From Adiantum capillus-veneris (lineage: Eukaryota; Streptophyta; Polypodiopsida; Polypodiales; Pteridaceae), in contig CM043945.1 in NCBI GenBank assembly GCA_014529385.2, positions 1,354,312 through 1,418,311 on the forward strand: a DNA stretch of 64,000 bases. Direction: 5' to 3'. The notes beneath the pieces were generated by a model. The model ran no database searches and had not been told where the DNA came from. It saw only the letters and a list, made by a program, of their open reading frames with translations. How positions within the stretch are numbered: the first letter of the stretch is position 1; every line of letters starts with the position of its first letter. The translations under genes and the position numbers were made by a program. This document shows positions 21,428-33,368 of this stretch, piece after piece.

Positions 21428-22450
21428 CTGCCGAAAACCTAGCTTTTCTACTGGGGACCCCCTTGAACCCTGTCAAATGGTCAACTGATGATATAGAAAG
21501 GTTCTATTATGTTAGGGCATGCTACAATTCAAATCTCATCCGATTTGGTCGAGCAAGCGGGCTGCTATGGTCAGTTTTTGGTTGTAAGTCTTCGTGCACT
21601 GCTCGGTTTCTAGGGTTTTTTCTAAGGGTTTAGACTAGCTATCAGCCGTCCAAAATGGATCATTGATGAGTAAAGAACTTACCTCTCATGTCTTGTGTGA
21701 GACGTTGCTGAAAACGGGTGACTGCAGGCTCCGGAAAGTATGCACGAAAGAGGTCGAAAAGCTCTCTCTGCCTAGGCCACAAGTGGAAATGAGGTGGTTT
21801 TAGCCTACCTAGGATATCTATACCCGGACTTCTAGAACCATTTTCCCCCAGATTCCCCCATTAGTCCTACTAGGACGTGAAATCTATGTTACACTAAAAA
21901 ATTTCCCCGATCAAATTCTTGTAGCTCATTCTGCAAGGATTTTGCAAAAGTAGGTCTGGCTGCCTAATTTAGGCTTCCCGCTTCCATCTTTCGATTTCAT
22001 TGAAAATTTTTGTGCTTGTCCGCCTTGTCTTTCTAATCACCAACATGTCTTTATTTTTTCTATTTGAGCTTCTTTGCTATTTATTATTAATTTTTTACTT
22101 GTTTATTGAAAAAATCAAAGAAAACAATAAAATGCTCTAAAACAGTAAAGTGAAAATCCAATAATTGGAAAAATCCATTGAAAAACACAGCTTTATTGTT
22201 TTCTATTGGATTTCTCCATTTTTAGGTCTCATTATCGAGAAAAATGAGGAAAATTAGCCAAAAAAGACTATTTTTTAATGATTTTTTGATAGTATATACA
22301 CTATTTACACTCATCGAAAGATATTATAAGTGAATTTTTCCTTGTTGATGAGTTATAAGGGCATTATTAGGTAATTTTGCAAAAAATCACACGTTAATAT
22401 TAAACTTTTTCTCTCTCTCTCTCTTCAAACATTTCCCTTAATTACTTAGT
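21428..22450. other. No gene seen: AT-rich, probably includes the G2 3' LTR
   Basis: Only short, unconvincing ORFs. The part next to the G2 polypurine tract (22000-22450) is AT-rich with a (CT)n run near 22412, as expected for an LTR in minus orientation. I cannot fix either border. Confidence 0.35.
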
Positions 22451-22468
22451 GCCCTTTCACCCCTTCTA
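22451..22468 (-). other. G2 polypurine tract (candidate)
   Basis: The minus strand reads TAGAAGGGGTGAAAGGGC just after GTCGTCCCGGAGTACGCC, a phrase matching the one before G1's tract. It lies after the last ORF of G2. Confidence 0.5.
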
Positions 22469-22488
22469 GATGGCGTACTCCGGGACGA

Positions 22489-23890
22489 CTATGTGCATGG
22501 GTTGAACAATTGCGTCTTATGAATAGCCGTGGTTGGCTCTACCATGGTTTGAAGATCAATGCAGTTCAAACCATTATGTTGTGCAAGAGGTGGGTCTTGA
22601 GTAATTAACTCAAGGGTTCCTGATGTCGAGGCTTGCTGTTGCTGTCTTCCAAAGAGAAAATATTGTAGCTTGTGTGTTATCTGCTTGATTGTACCATCAG
22701 GATGCTTCAGGACGTTGATTGTTTTAGGTTTCGGTATCAACAATGGTTGTTGTTGAGATTTTGCTCGCCATTGATAGCTTGGTTTACTTGGAGCAGAATG
22801 GTGTGGTGGAGTCTTTTGAAACTTAACTCTCCATTGCTTGATTGGTTTACGGTTTGCGGAGAAGATAAGTGCTCTTATTTCTTCCAAACCCATTTTCTAT
22901 TAGGTTCCTTGCTCGGATATGCTCGTCTGTGTGGTTTGACCTTTGGAACCATCTTTGGTATTGTCGATGATGTTTTGGGCACCCAGATTTGAATCGGCTT
23001 GTATTTAAGCTGTGCTTTTGATACCCAAATTTGCCTGACTCCTTGCATGCTACTTGTAGCATTTGCTTGTCGAGAGGATGGAGAAGATTGATTACTTTGT
23101 GATTTGTTCTGTTGCTAACTGTCTTTCCATTCCTCTTTGCTTGGTGCAATTGGAACAATGAGTTGTCCGCCTTTCGGTGATAGCTTGAGCTGATTCGTAT
23201 ACCAATCTGGTACTGCCTTGTATGTCCGCATCCAGGGAATTCCAAGAATCATCATCTCATTCATGTATTCATATGGTAAGCATACAAACTGATGAGTACA
23301 TGAACATCCATGTACCATCACATTCAAGTTGACTACCCCCAATGTTGGTGTTGGGTTTCTGTTGCATCTTTTGATAGTCGCTATTCATGTCGTCAATGCC
23401 TTACTTGTTGCTTTCTTGTACGTGGAATAACTGGCTGCATTTACTCTAGCTCTTGTGTTGACCAAAGCATTTGTGCTATGAATTTTGAGTTGTACTTTGA
23501 TGCGAAGGTCCATTCCGTCTAACCATTCTTCATCTGTTGATATGGCATCTTTAGGCAATTCCCATTGTTGATCATCTATTTCCTGAGTATTGATGGGAAT
23601 CGGTATCTGTTGATTCTTGAGAGAAAATTTATGTTTGAGTATCCGAAGCCGAGCTTCCTCTTGGGCTTCATCAATAAGCTGACGTGTTTAATCCTCCTTT
23701 GCTTGGCTGCATGCATTCTTTCTAGAAATTCATTGGTTAGTGGCAAATTGTACTTCTTTAAATGGCATCCAGTAATCCAATTAGCCATTTGTTCACCTAT
23801 CTAGGGTGGACAACTTAACTGCTCTACTTGGAGATACATCTTCAATGATAAACGGTCTGTTTCTGGGTGAAAGCATGTATAGGTGGCCTG
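22489..23890 (-). pseudogene. G2: integrase C-end, retropepsin-like region and W-x-x-K tail
   Basis: Collinear with G1. On the minus strand: GPFIIEDVSPSRAVKLS then MANWITGCHLKKYNLPLT (integrase end, 23860-23700), a linker, MDLRIKVQLKIHSTNALV and MVHGCSCTHQFVCLPYEYMN, MMILGIPWMRTYKAVPDWY (retropepsin-like core, 23520-23180), then a tail with RQIWVSK, IQIWVPK, RKWVWKK, IKQWRVK and SYQWRAKS. Where G1 has LLDSGA, this copy reads LVNTRA, so the catalytic Asp-Ser-Gly is absent. Several stops and frameshifts are present (for example near 23100 and 22890). The 5' side is lost at about 23890, beside T. Confidence 0.65.
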
Positions 23891-24267
23891 GAAAGTAATG
23901 TCAAGGACATTGCTTTTTTGTGCTTAAAAGTGGGTGTTTTAAAAGTGCTTCAAATCTCAAAAAGAATATCACTCTCCTAAGGTACCTCAATTAAGTCTCC
24001 TAACGTACCACAATTAATGAGACTAAATGTAATTTACTACTGAACGCTAGATTATTGTCCGCCTCTTATTTCCCTCTACAACCTGTCTGAGCTTTCTCTC
24101 TGCTTTGAGTTTTCTTTGTCTCTAAGATCTCTCTTGGAGCTCTATCTAGCTCCTCTCTGTCTCTCTCTCTCACAGAGCTCTTACTGAGCTTTCTGTATTG
24201 CTCAACCCCCTCTCTCTCTCTCTCTTTCTCTCTCTAAGCATGGATCCTCTTGTGTCTGAGCTCGTGC

Positions 24268-24326
<59 letters not shown>

Positions 24327-24531
24327 CTCTTTCTCTCTCTCTCTCTCACGAACTCTATCTCTATAGGTTCCTCTTCTACTTGATGATTCTTGAGATATGT
24401 AAACACTTATTATGCTTTGTTATATCTTGTAAATTAGTGCAAGAAGTGCCATATATTAATTAAAAGTATAGCGTGTAGTTATGATTTGTATTATATTTCT
24501 TGTAGAGAAATCCTTTGAAAGTACTGCAACA
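23891..24531 (+). other. T upstream region with CT-rich leader
   Basis: No gene. 24100-24360 is strongly CT-rich, with a pure TC run at 24271-24322 and recurrent GAGCTC/TGAGCTT words, resembling a 5' untranslated leader. AGAAATCC after TTGTAG (24499-24505) could be a splice acceptor just before ATG 24532. I saw no convincing terminal inverted repeat to mark T's left end. Confidence 0.4.
24271..24322. repeat. (TC)n microsatellite
   Basis: An uninterrupted TC dinucleotide run; shorter CT runs flank it. Confidence 0.95.
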
Positions 24532-27500
24532 ATGGAGCACACTGAAGAATTGTCTATCAGCTCGTCGTCATTGAGTAGAGAAGCTCAACTTCAGCACAAA
24601 AAATTAATGAGGGAATATTGGGCTGCTCAGAAATGAAAGCAACGTAAGGCAACGGTCAACTTTGTGATGGAAATCAATACGGGGGGGATGGATGAAAGAA
24701 AGAAACGAAGGATATGTCAATCTATGGTACAACACTTTGATACATTAACCGTGGGAATGGATGCAAGTGGTAGGAAGGAAATCTTTGATGAACTTCTTCA
24801 ACATCCTTGCTTCCTTACTATGCAGAGTAAATCCAAAGAGTTGGAAGCAATTATGTTGAGAGACATCCGTAACACTTTGAATCATGTGAAGGTCCCGAGA
24901 TCTTCAGACGAGTTTTTTGTGAATAAATCAGCAATGTTGATGTTGGTGAATGGTGGAAGCAAGGAGCAAAACACTGACATGAGCATATCGCAAGTTGCCA
25001 AGCTTATGGGGATCCACAAAAGAAACTTATATTCAGCCAAACATCACTTAATAGTGTCAAGTGAATCCGATGGTTTGTTCCCTGCATCTGTGTGTCATAG
25101 AGATGATGCACAGAGAACTCACATCGCTCAAACTTTTAAAGACATAGTCTTTCAATTTTGGACGGATGAGACGAGGGTGTCCCCCAACAAGAAAGATGTT
25201 TGCAGTAAGAGACTAGCTAGATGTTCATATGTAAAGCATCCAAGCCACCTTCTTAAGAAGCCTCAGGTAATTGATATATTTTTTTAGCACTTTTTATTGG
25301 TGCTACAACTCATATTCCTGCTACAACATTATGTTTCTATACCACTTTTTATTGGTGCTACAACTCATTACTGCCACAATATTATGTTTCTATACTTCTT
25401 TTTATTAGTGCTACAGCTTGTTTTGGTGTTTTGCACCACTTTCTAGTGGTGCTGCAACATTAAAAAGTGGTGAAACATTACTATACGGGTCTCTAATTGT
25501 ATCTGAACCACTTCTAAAATTTGATCAATAGTTCTATATGTTTTTGAAGCACTTTTACTTGTGTTTCCATACCACTGTTTAGTGGGTTTGAACCAGTTTT
25601 TAATGTTTTGCAGCAGGTTCTAATGTTTAAGAAATAGATTTTACTAGAAATGCACCAACGCTGCATCGTAAACCCTACAAAGTGGTGTTCACCCACTAAA
25701 AAGTCTTGTTTACCCAATGCTAACAGACGTGTTTTACAAACTTGTAGGGGTGTTACAGGTGAACACGTTTTTGGTGAAGCTCACTTTTTCCAAGTGATGT
25801 AGCAGCTTTTAGTCATGGTGCAATAGTTATAGTAGTGCCATAGACTTTTTAGTGTTGCTGCACGAATGGTGCCCACCACCTTATGATGGTAACCAAAACC
25901 ATATTAGTAGAGTTTGAACACATTTTGTTAGTAAACACTTACAAGTGCTGTCACACCACAATGAAGTGGTGCACACAACACTTACACGTATAAAAACCAC
26001 TTTCACGTGGTGTCTGACCGCATTCAAGTGGTGAGCAGCCACTTTCATGTGCTAAGTCACTACGTCAGTCCATCACTCCATGCAAGTGGTGAGGCACCAC
26101 TCCCAAGTGGTGTGACACCACTTTCAAGTAGTAACTAAAACCTTGTCACTGCAATCAAGCGAAAAGTTCCCGCTTTCAAGTGGCTAGACACCGCATTCAA
26201 GTGATCAGAAAACGCGTTAAAGTGGTGACTGCCCACTTTGAACTAGTTTCTCAACACTCTCAAGTGGTCATTAAGTGGTGAGACACCACTTTCATGTGCA
26301 AAGTCACTACGTTATTCATCACTTCATGCAAGTGGTGAGACACCACTTTCAAGTGGCCAAACACCGCATTCCAATGACGAGAATCCGCGTTCAAGTGGTG
26401 ACTGCCCACTTTGAACTAGTTGCTCATCATTCTCAAGTGGTCATCAAGTGGTGAGATACCACTTTCAAGTGGTAGCTAAAACCTTTTCACTGCAATCAAG
26501 CGGCAAGCTCCCGCTTTCAAGTGGCCAGACACCGCATTCAAATAACCAGAATCAACGTTTAAGTGGTGACTGCCCACTTTGAAGTAGTTGCTCACTAATT
26601 TCAAGTGGTCGTCAAGTGGTGAGACACCACTTTCATGTGCTAAGTCACTACGTCAATCATCACTCCATGCAAGTGATGAGGCACCACTCCCAAGTGGAGA
26701 GACACCACTTAGAAGTGGTAGCTAAAACCCTGTCACTGCAATCAAGCGGCAAGTTCCCGCTTTCAAGTGGCCAGAAACCGCATTCAAGTGACCAGAATCC
26801 GCATTCAAGTGGTGACTGCCCACTTTGAGCTAGTTGCTCACCACTCTCAAGTGGTCATCAAGCACTTTTCACAAGAGCTCCTCCACTTCCAAGTTGTGTT
26901 GGACCACTATCTAGTTTTGATGCTGGTCCGTCGCCTAGTATATTGTCCCTCCCAGGTACTTTTTAAGTGCTAGATTTTAATTGGTGACTGGCCACTTTGA
27001 ACTAGTCGCTCACCACTCTAAAGTGGTCATCAAACACTTTTCACAAGAGCTCCTCCACTTTCAAGCTGTGTTGGACTACTATCTAGTGCTAATGCTGGTC
27101 TGTCGCCTAGTATTTTGTCCCTCCCAGCTACTTTTAAGTGCTAGTTCTAAACTTCCCCAGCACTTTCATGTCCTTACCACTTTTTAATCGTTTCCCACCA
27201 TATTCAAGCAGTGAACACCATTTTTTATTGGCGGTTCATCACCGTCAAGTGGTTTGAATTCACTTTTAAGTCGTGCCAAACCACTTTTTAGTTATGCTGA
27301 ATGCGGTTTCTCACCACTATTAAGTTGTCCTAACACAACCTCTTAATATTCTACCTTTTTGTATGGTTACTAGTTTCTACACTAATTTGTATTTTTGGTG
27401 CATTATTTTCACAGGTAAAACAATACTACTGAATGTATCATTACTAGTTTTTAGTGGTGCACACCACTTTTTAGTGATATAGAATCACTTTTTAATGTTT

Positions 27501-29594
27501 TGAAACAATTTAACTAGTTTTCAATGCATACATATATATTGTAGGTGGAGCTTTATTTAAGATTCAAGAGAAAGTATGCAGATATTTAGATTTTGCAACG
27601 TTGCTTTGAGTCTATGAAACCGTTCTTTGTTCGAAAATTGAGGGATTGCTACACTTGCTGTTATATTGTGCATGTACAAATGATTTTCCTTAAAGAGGCA
27701 GTAAATCACATGCGGACTCAAAGTTTTGATCTTCATGGTTCTTGGTGCATGTGCAACTGCCCTATATGCCTTCATCATGATAAATTTGTCAACCATGGAT
27801 GTCTTGCATACAAAAATGCAAGTATGAGTACCACTTCACTGTAGGAGTCTATACTCTGCCCTATACTTGCAGAACATAGTTTCCATAGCTACCAATGCTT
27901 AATGGGAACATGAAATGCATGCGGTGTAGGTAATATTCATATCTGTCTAAGAGAAGAAGTTGAGCAGAGTAAGCAAGTATCTGTGAAGTTTTTTGAAAAT
28001 ATAGTGGGTGCTACTGGATTAAACAATGAAGCTAGAAAGAGCACTGTGAAAGACATTGTCCACAAGAAAATGCTGCCTAGAGAACTTTTGCGAGGGTACC
28101 AGTGACCACTTGAAGAAGTATGTCACTCACAATTTTATATTTAAGTGGCAAGCACAACAGTTCAAGGACTGCATTTCTTTGTTTCTAGATGATGTGGTTG
28201 TCTCCGTCGTTGACTTTGAAGAGAACTACTCCTTCAAGGAGAACAAAGAGATCCAGTCAATGCATTGGTACACTAAGCAGGTCACTATCTTTGTCCTGAT
28301 TACTTATTTCCGCATCGCATCAGGTGCAATAAAGAAGACCATGCACTTTTTTGTCTCAGATGATAAACAACATGACACCTTATTTGTGCAGAATTCTTTT
28401 CTTTTACATGCTCAATGGTTGAGAGATCAAGGGCTAAGCTTTAAAAAACATTGGGTTTGGTCAGATGGCGTAGCTTCACGATTTAAAGCAAAGCGACCGT
28501 TTTACTTTGTTGCTAGATATTGGAGCCTTACTGGCATGGAAATGAATTGGATTTTTTTTTTGCTCGGGACATGGAAAGGGGGAACATGATGGGGATGGGG
28601 CTGTCATTAAAAGGGATCTAACTCATGAGCAATTGAAGCAAAATAGCGTGCGATTGACTTGTGCAGTTGAAGTTGTCTCTTTTTTGAGAATGCATCTCAG
28701 TACTGGAGCAACTGCTATGTATGAAAAGCAAAAGAGGGAGGTCAGTAGGGTGTTCTGGGAGGTCAATCTAGGCGATGTTCAGCGATCCCATCAATGGAAC
28801 TGCAAACCATTGAAGGGCTCAAGAGCAATGCATTGTGTGAATGGGTATTCTGAGAACAACACTTGTGCATTGCGATCAAAACAGTTGTCATGCTTTTGTT
28901 TTCCTTGCAGGCTTGGCCATTGGAGAAGATGTATGAAGAGATCACATATGGAGACGTGGAAATATCACACTTTGGAGCCACTTGCTAATGATTCCCAGTC
29001 ATACAGAGACTTAGACGATGAGGAGTTACATGGTGCCACTTATGCAGGTCATTATGACTCCTTAAGCGATGCTCTCACACCTGGAGACAATTTTGTTGTC
29101 ACTTCTAAAGAGAATAATGAGGAGGCTGTTGAATTCTACATTTTGAAGTGTGTAGTAGCTAAGGGCCTAACAACTAACGAGCAAATTGATGCATGGGGCA
29201 ACAAGATACAGAAGCATACTTATATGGTCACGGGCCATTGGTATAAATCCCTACAAGCAAACTTGTATGAGCTGTGGGATAACAAGCTAGTAGTTTTCAT
29301 ATATTCCCACTTGATAAGGGCAATAAAGTTCCCTATGGAGCTGTAGTGCTTGATGGCATAGGAGAAGTGTTTGAACTTTCCAATGAAAACCATGAGGCAA
29401 TATACAATAGCATGCCCTTTGAATTGTAAATCAAATCTGATTTTATATCATCCAGTGAAAGATTGAACAAGATGGAATTGGTGGAAACGTACGATGGAAT
29501 TGACATGTTGGTTTTTGAGAATGCTTCACCACTCCCCCCTCCCCCCCCAAACATCACCACTAAAAAGTGTTGCAGTTCTAGAAGAACTCAATAA
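24532..29594 (+). pseudogene. T: transposase-like gene, two coding parts split by a large intron (decayed)
   Basis: Part 1, 24532-25266 (245 codons; in-frame TGA at 24634), ends at a CAG|GTAATT donor in phase 0. Part 2 starts at 27545 after TATATATTGTAG and continues in phase 0 (VELYLRFKRKYAD). It holds MKPFFVRKLRDCYTCCYIVHVQM, a Cys/His-rich part (CMCNCPICLHH), VVSVVDFEENYSF, IQSMHWYTKQVTIF, FVSDDKQHDTLF, WSDGVASRFKAKRPFYFVA and HGKGEHDGDG, the order seen in a widespread family of uncharacterised invertebrate proteins (from memory). The Asp/Glu-rich motifs suggest a DDE-like nuclease. Breaks: TAGs at 27587 and 27842, a TGA near 27915, frameshifts near 28095, at the T10 run 28552-28561, and near 29305. 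The C-terminus runs into the repeat motif. I do not assign a superfamily. Confidence 0.6.
25267..27544 (+). repeat. T intron: dense array of ACCACTTTCAAGTGGT-type inverted repeats
   Basis: Bounded by a GT donor and a TTGTAG acceptor, both in phase 0. Almost the whole 2.3 kb is built from half-sites ACCACT and AGTGGT in both orientations, often paired as ACCACTT-NN-AAGTGGT (perfect at 26458-26473) or ACCACTTTTTAGTGGT-like forms. From ~26200 a longer unit appears: GTGACTGCCCACTTTGA recurs at 26225, 26399, 26566, 26812 and 26984 (spacing 167-246). The transcript would fold on itself extensively. The motif is absent from exon 1 and nearly absent from exon 2 except at the C-terminal end. Confidence 0.8.
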
Positions 29595-29775
29595 AAATTT
29601 ACTACTTTTTAGTGGTGCTAAAGTGGTTTAGCACCACTAAAAAGTGGTTAAGAATGCTTCACCACTCCCCCCAAACATCACCATTAAATGGTGTTGCAGT
29701 TCCAGAAAAACTGTTGCAAGAACACAATAAAAATTTAACCACGTTTTAGGGTTTAGCACCACTAAAAAGTGGTTT
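29519..29775. repeat. Tandem duplication (~133 bp) with the T motif
   Basis: GAATGCTTCACCACTCCCCC starts at 29519 and again at 29652. Each unit then carries an ACATCACC..TGTTGCAGTTC stretch and a palindrome ACCACTAAAAAGTGGT. The first unit encodes the C-terminal residues of the T protein (ENASPLPPPP, NITTKK), so the repeat motif overlaps coding sequence. Confidence 0.75.
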
Positions 29776-29984
29776 TGAGACATTTAGAAGTGTAGAGACA
29801 TGTATAGTGCAGAGACATGTAAAGTGCCAGAACTTTTGTATATTACAAAAAGTATATTACAACAATTATCCAGAAACGTCTACATATCCACCAAGAATGT
29901 ACAATATATAACGTTTCTTAAATTACAGATGCACAATCTCATTCATCTCCATTTATAACAAAGTGCTCAAAGACTAGACTCAAA

Positions 29985-32900
29985 AGTTCTCTCCGACTTT
30001 GTTCATTGGAACATATCGAATCTCTTTGTTGTCCATTTCGTGTTTCGGTTTTTCCAATTTTTTTGAGATTAACCCCGTTATCTCCACCTTTTCGAGGGTT
30101 TTCTGTAGATCATTCCACAAATATGGTATGTGTTTTAACAGGTCTCCCAAAGTAAGAGCGCATTGGATGGGTGTAGACATGATTGAATGAATGTTGTCTA
30201 CTTCTAGGGTCTTACTTGAGTGGTCTTACACACTATGGATTCATCTTCGTTATCTCCCAAGTAAGAGGGTATGTTTTCAAGGTCAATGGTTTCGACATTC
30301 CTGAAGCTTCAGATCCGCAATCCCCATACAAGGATTGTACGTCCACGTCCATATCAGGAGGTAGGTTGTCTAGCCAAACTTCCTCTAAAGGAGCTGACTT
30401 AAGAGTGAGGCTTCCATCATTGATCTCTCGAACTTTTTCTCATAACTTATAAGTGTCCTGGCCAGTCTTCCTCCACGAATGGAATTCCATCTAAGGCATC
30501 TTTGTTTTCCAGCACTATAAGTTCTGGTTCTTTTGTTTCAAGGTGGGGTTCTATCACCACTTCAGATTTTTCTTTATTCTCTCTTAACACAAGCTATTCA
30601 GGTTTTGCGATACTTTCAAGCTTGGGTTTTCGTTTTTCCATCATTTCTTGCGGGATTCTTACTAAATTTTGATAAGCCTCAAGCTTAGCTGCTTGCAGGT
30701 CTGGAGAAGGATAGTTCTTCCATTTGTTGTCCATGTTTTGGCCTGCTTTAAGTCCCGCTTTATAGGCTTCCAAGGCTGCATTAATAGGCACAAAAAATTT
30801 ATCAAGAAAAATTGATCCTCCAGATTTCACGGTTGCTTCTTTGATTTTGCTTCCACGTTCTTTCACCTTTTCCTGGAATAGCTTTTTTGCTTTCTCCTTG
30901 ATTTCAGCCTTTTGTTTTTGTTTTCTCATCTCATACCTTTTACTTCTGCTGCTCTTGGTTTTTTGTGAGGAAACTTTTGTGTTCTTTGAATCATATGAGG
31001 AGTTAGGTTTCTTTTTCTTAGCCTAGGCTCTAGTGATTACCTTGATTGGAACAATCGTCTCACTCTCAGATAAGCTACTAGGTATCACTTGGACTATGTT
31101 TACTACTACCCTTGTTTAAAGGATTTTTAGGACAATCTTCAAGGGAAGTTTCCTTCCTTTTTGCAACATTGTATGCAATAAGCTTCAATTGGTTTGAGGT
31201 TTTTTTTAGGCTCTGGGAATTCATTCTTCCAATAATCATCTCCACCACAGTTATGACAGTTTCCCGTTCTTAGCTTAATTATGGGTCTTACCATAGGAGG
31301 TTTGACACCTTGATTAGCTACGTAATACATTGGTGTGAGCTCTGGTGGAGTATAAGTCACACGTTCTTCCATTTTTGGTGGATGTGAATTATATCAATCT
31401 CCCTCTACCATTACTGTAGATGAACTAGGCTCAACATAAGGTGTAACAGGCACTAGTGCTTGTTCATCTATGACTCCCTTTGAATGCATGTACTTTACAG
31501 GCACTGCATTATGTCCTGGATACGGAGGTTGCTGATCCAACACGGGTTGAGGTCTTTCCATACCCATTGGTGGTCTTTGAGATTGGGACATATTAGGCTA
31601 ATATCTGTACATAGTTGTCCTTGTGGGATCATTGGCATGTACTGAACATTCCCATCGTACTTTGGTCGGTAGTAGCACTCATTGGTTTCATGGTTGGCCC
31701 ATTTACCCCTGATTGCACACCTTTTTTGTGGTCTAATAGGTTGTCCCTATTGAGTTATCCCTTGTCCTGGTCCCCTCATAGGTGCTTTTTGCATGTTGCT
31801 CATCATATTGTTCATCCTTTTGAGCATGTCTTCTATGGTTGAAAGCGGTGTTGCAACAACCGTTCCTACTTGTGCAGGTTTGGTGGATGTTGTTTTCTTA
31901 CTTTGGTTATCCTTAGGGACATATTCTACATTGAAAATATCACAATTGTCTCCTAAGTCAATAGCATCTAGCACACACTCTTCTAGGGTTGTATGCTTCT
32001 TGCTATATAGTATAGCATGAAGTTCTTTGTTTAGCAGTCCTTCTAGAAACAAAGATACTAGTCGTTCCTCTGCATATATCTCTAGCTCTGGGAATCTGGC
32101 AATATATTTCTTCATTCAAGTTGCACAATCCCTAACAGACTCACCTTGTTTCTGTTTAAAGCTGTAGATTTGAGCTACCGTATTGTGTTTGATCCCCGTT
32201 TTGGAACAAATAGCTACAAATCCGTGAGCTAACTTGTTCAAGTTCATGATTGACCTTGGTGAAATGTTTTGGAACCATGTCAGTGCTTTTCCTTCTAATG
32301 TCATTCCAAACCCCCTTGAATTGAGTACGGAAATTGAATATACGTTCTTCTCTTAGCACTTGCTTAAAGCTTGCTAAGTGGTTGTATGGATCCCTTGATC
32401 CACTGTATTTTCTCACCCATTTCTAAAAATCAGCTGGTCTGAAACGTCTCTTTGGTTCAACTCCCGATCTCCTGGCTGTTGTTCTTGTTTCGAGTCCTTT
32501 AAACCAGTCTGTTGGAAATAGTAACTCATGTAGCCCTGGACTGGCCTTAGTGTCACCCGGTTTTTTGCGGATGAGGTGGTGTCTAGTTTCTTAACATTAC
32601 TCTCAAAAGATCTCTGACGGTGTTCGTCTCTTGGAATTGTTTTTGGTCCTTGGCCCAATATCCAATCCCTTACGGAATACCCTTGGTATTTGGTTTGTTC
32701 TACCTCATCAAGAAGAGTCATCATAACAAAGTTGTTATAACAATCCCTAAACAGATGGGTTGGTAGATTTGCTGATCCCTTATCCTTGATCTTGAAGATG
32801 TAGATGATCTTCATTGCCGTCAGTTGTCCTGGTTTGGCATGCGAAGTCCACAAAAGATCTTTTACGTCTCTATCCTCCCAACAATAGACTCCGATCCTAG

Positions 32901-33368
32901 GATTATCCGTACTAAGCCATTTCAAAGTCTTCAAATCTACTTGCTCGTATCCCTCGAAATCCCCCATTTGTCTATCACATCAGGGTTTTCAACTTGTAAA
33001 TATTGAGTTCCATTTTTGTCCATGTACCTTTTTCCTTATTTGTTTGCTCTAATCTCTTCTTTGAACTCAATAGCATGGTCATCAATGCGAATAGCATACT
33101 CTTCGTTAGGATCCAGGTAAAACTGAGCTCCATGGCGATTAGTCTTATAAAATGAGAGTATATGCTTATAGCACACTGTTGTTCCGGTCTCTAAGTGAGA
33201 CGAGTAAGAAGACATTTCGGATGTTGAGTCTGAGAAAGTATCTGAGACTTCTTCAAGGATAGTGTGCAAGGAATTGCCTTGATTCATGCTTTCTTCGGTG
33301 GATACTCTATTGGAGGTTTCTCCAAATATACCTGGATTACCTAGTACACGACCAGATCTAAGGTTCAT
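29985..33368 (-). pseudogene. I: gypsy gag and start of protease region (decayed)
   Basis: Gag begins MNLRSGRVLGNPGIFGE at 33368. It continues through an N-terminal domain (32967-32413: YEQVDLKTLKWLSTDNPRIG, LRPVQGYMSYYF), a Retrotrans_gag-like domain (32416-31747: DPYNHLASFKQVLREE, ALTWFQNISPRSIM, IKHNTVAQIYSFKQKQGESVRDCATRMKKYIARFP, LVSLFLEGLLNKELH), a Pro-rich part and a damaged knuckle (CHNCGGDDYWKNE, near 31250), then Lys-rich sequence, and stops at RYVPMNKVGENF, the motif that precedes the protease in F. The rest is missing, replaced by T on the left. Many frame changes. The central domain is closely matched by J on the plus strand. Confidence 0.8.

Noticed and set aside
24170-24406. 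ORFs of Arg-Glu or Ser-Leu repeats on both strands
   Set aside because: They are translations of the (CT)n/(GA)n run; both strands are open only because the repeat has no stop.
26616-26973. His/Val/Ser-rich ORFs in the T intron array
   Set aside because: Periodic residues come from the AAGTGGT/CACCACTT modules; the frames lie inside a bounded intron and change with each unit.
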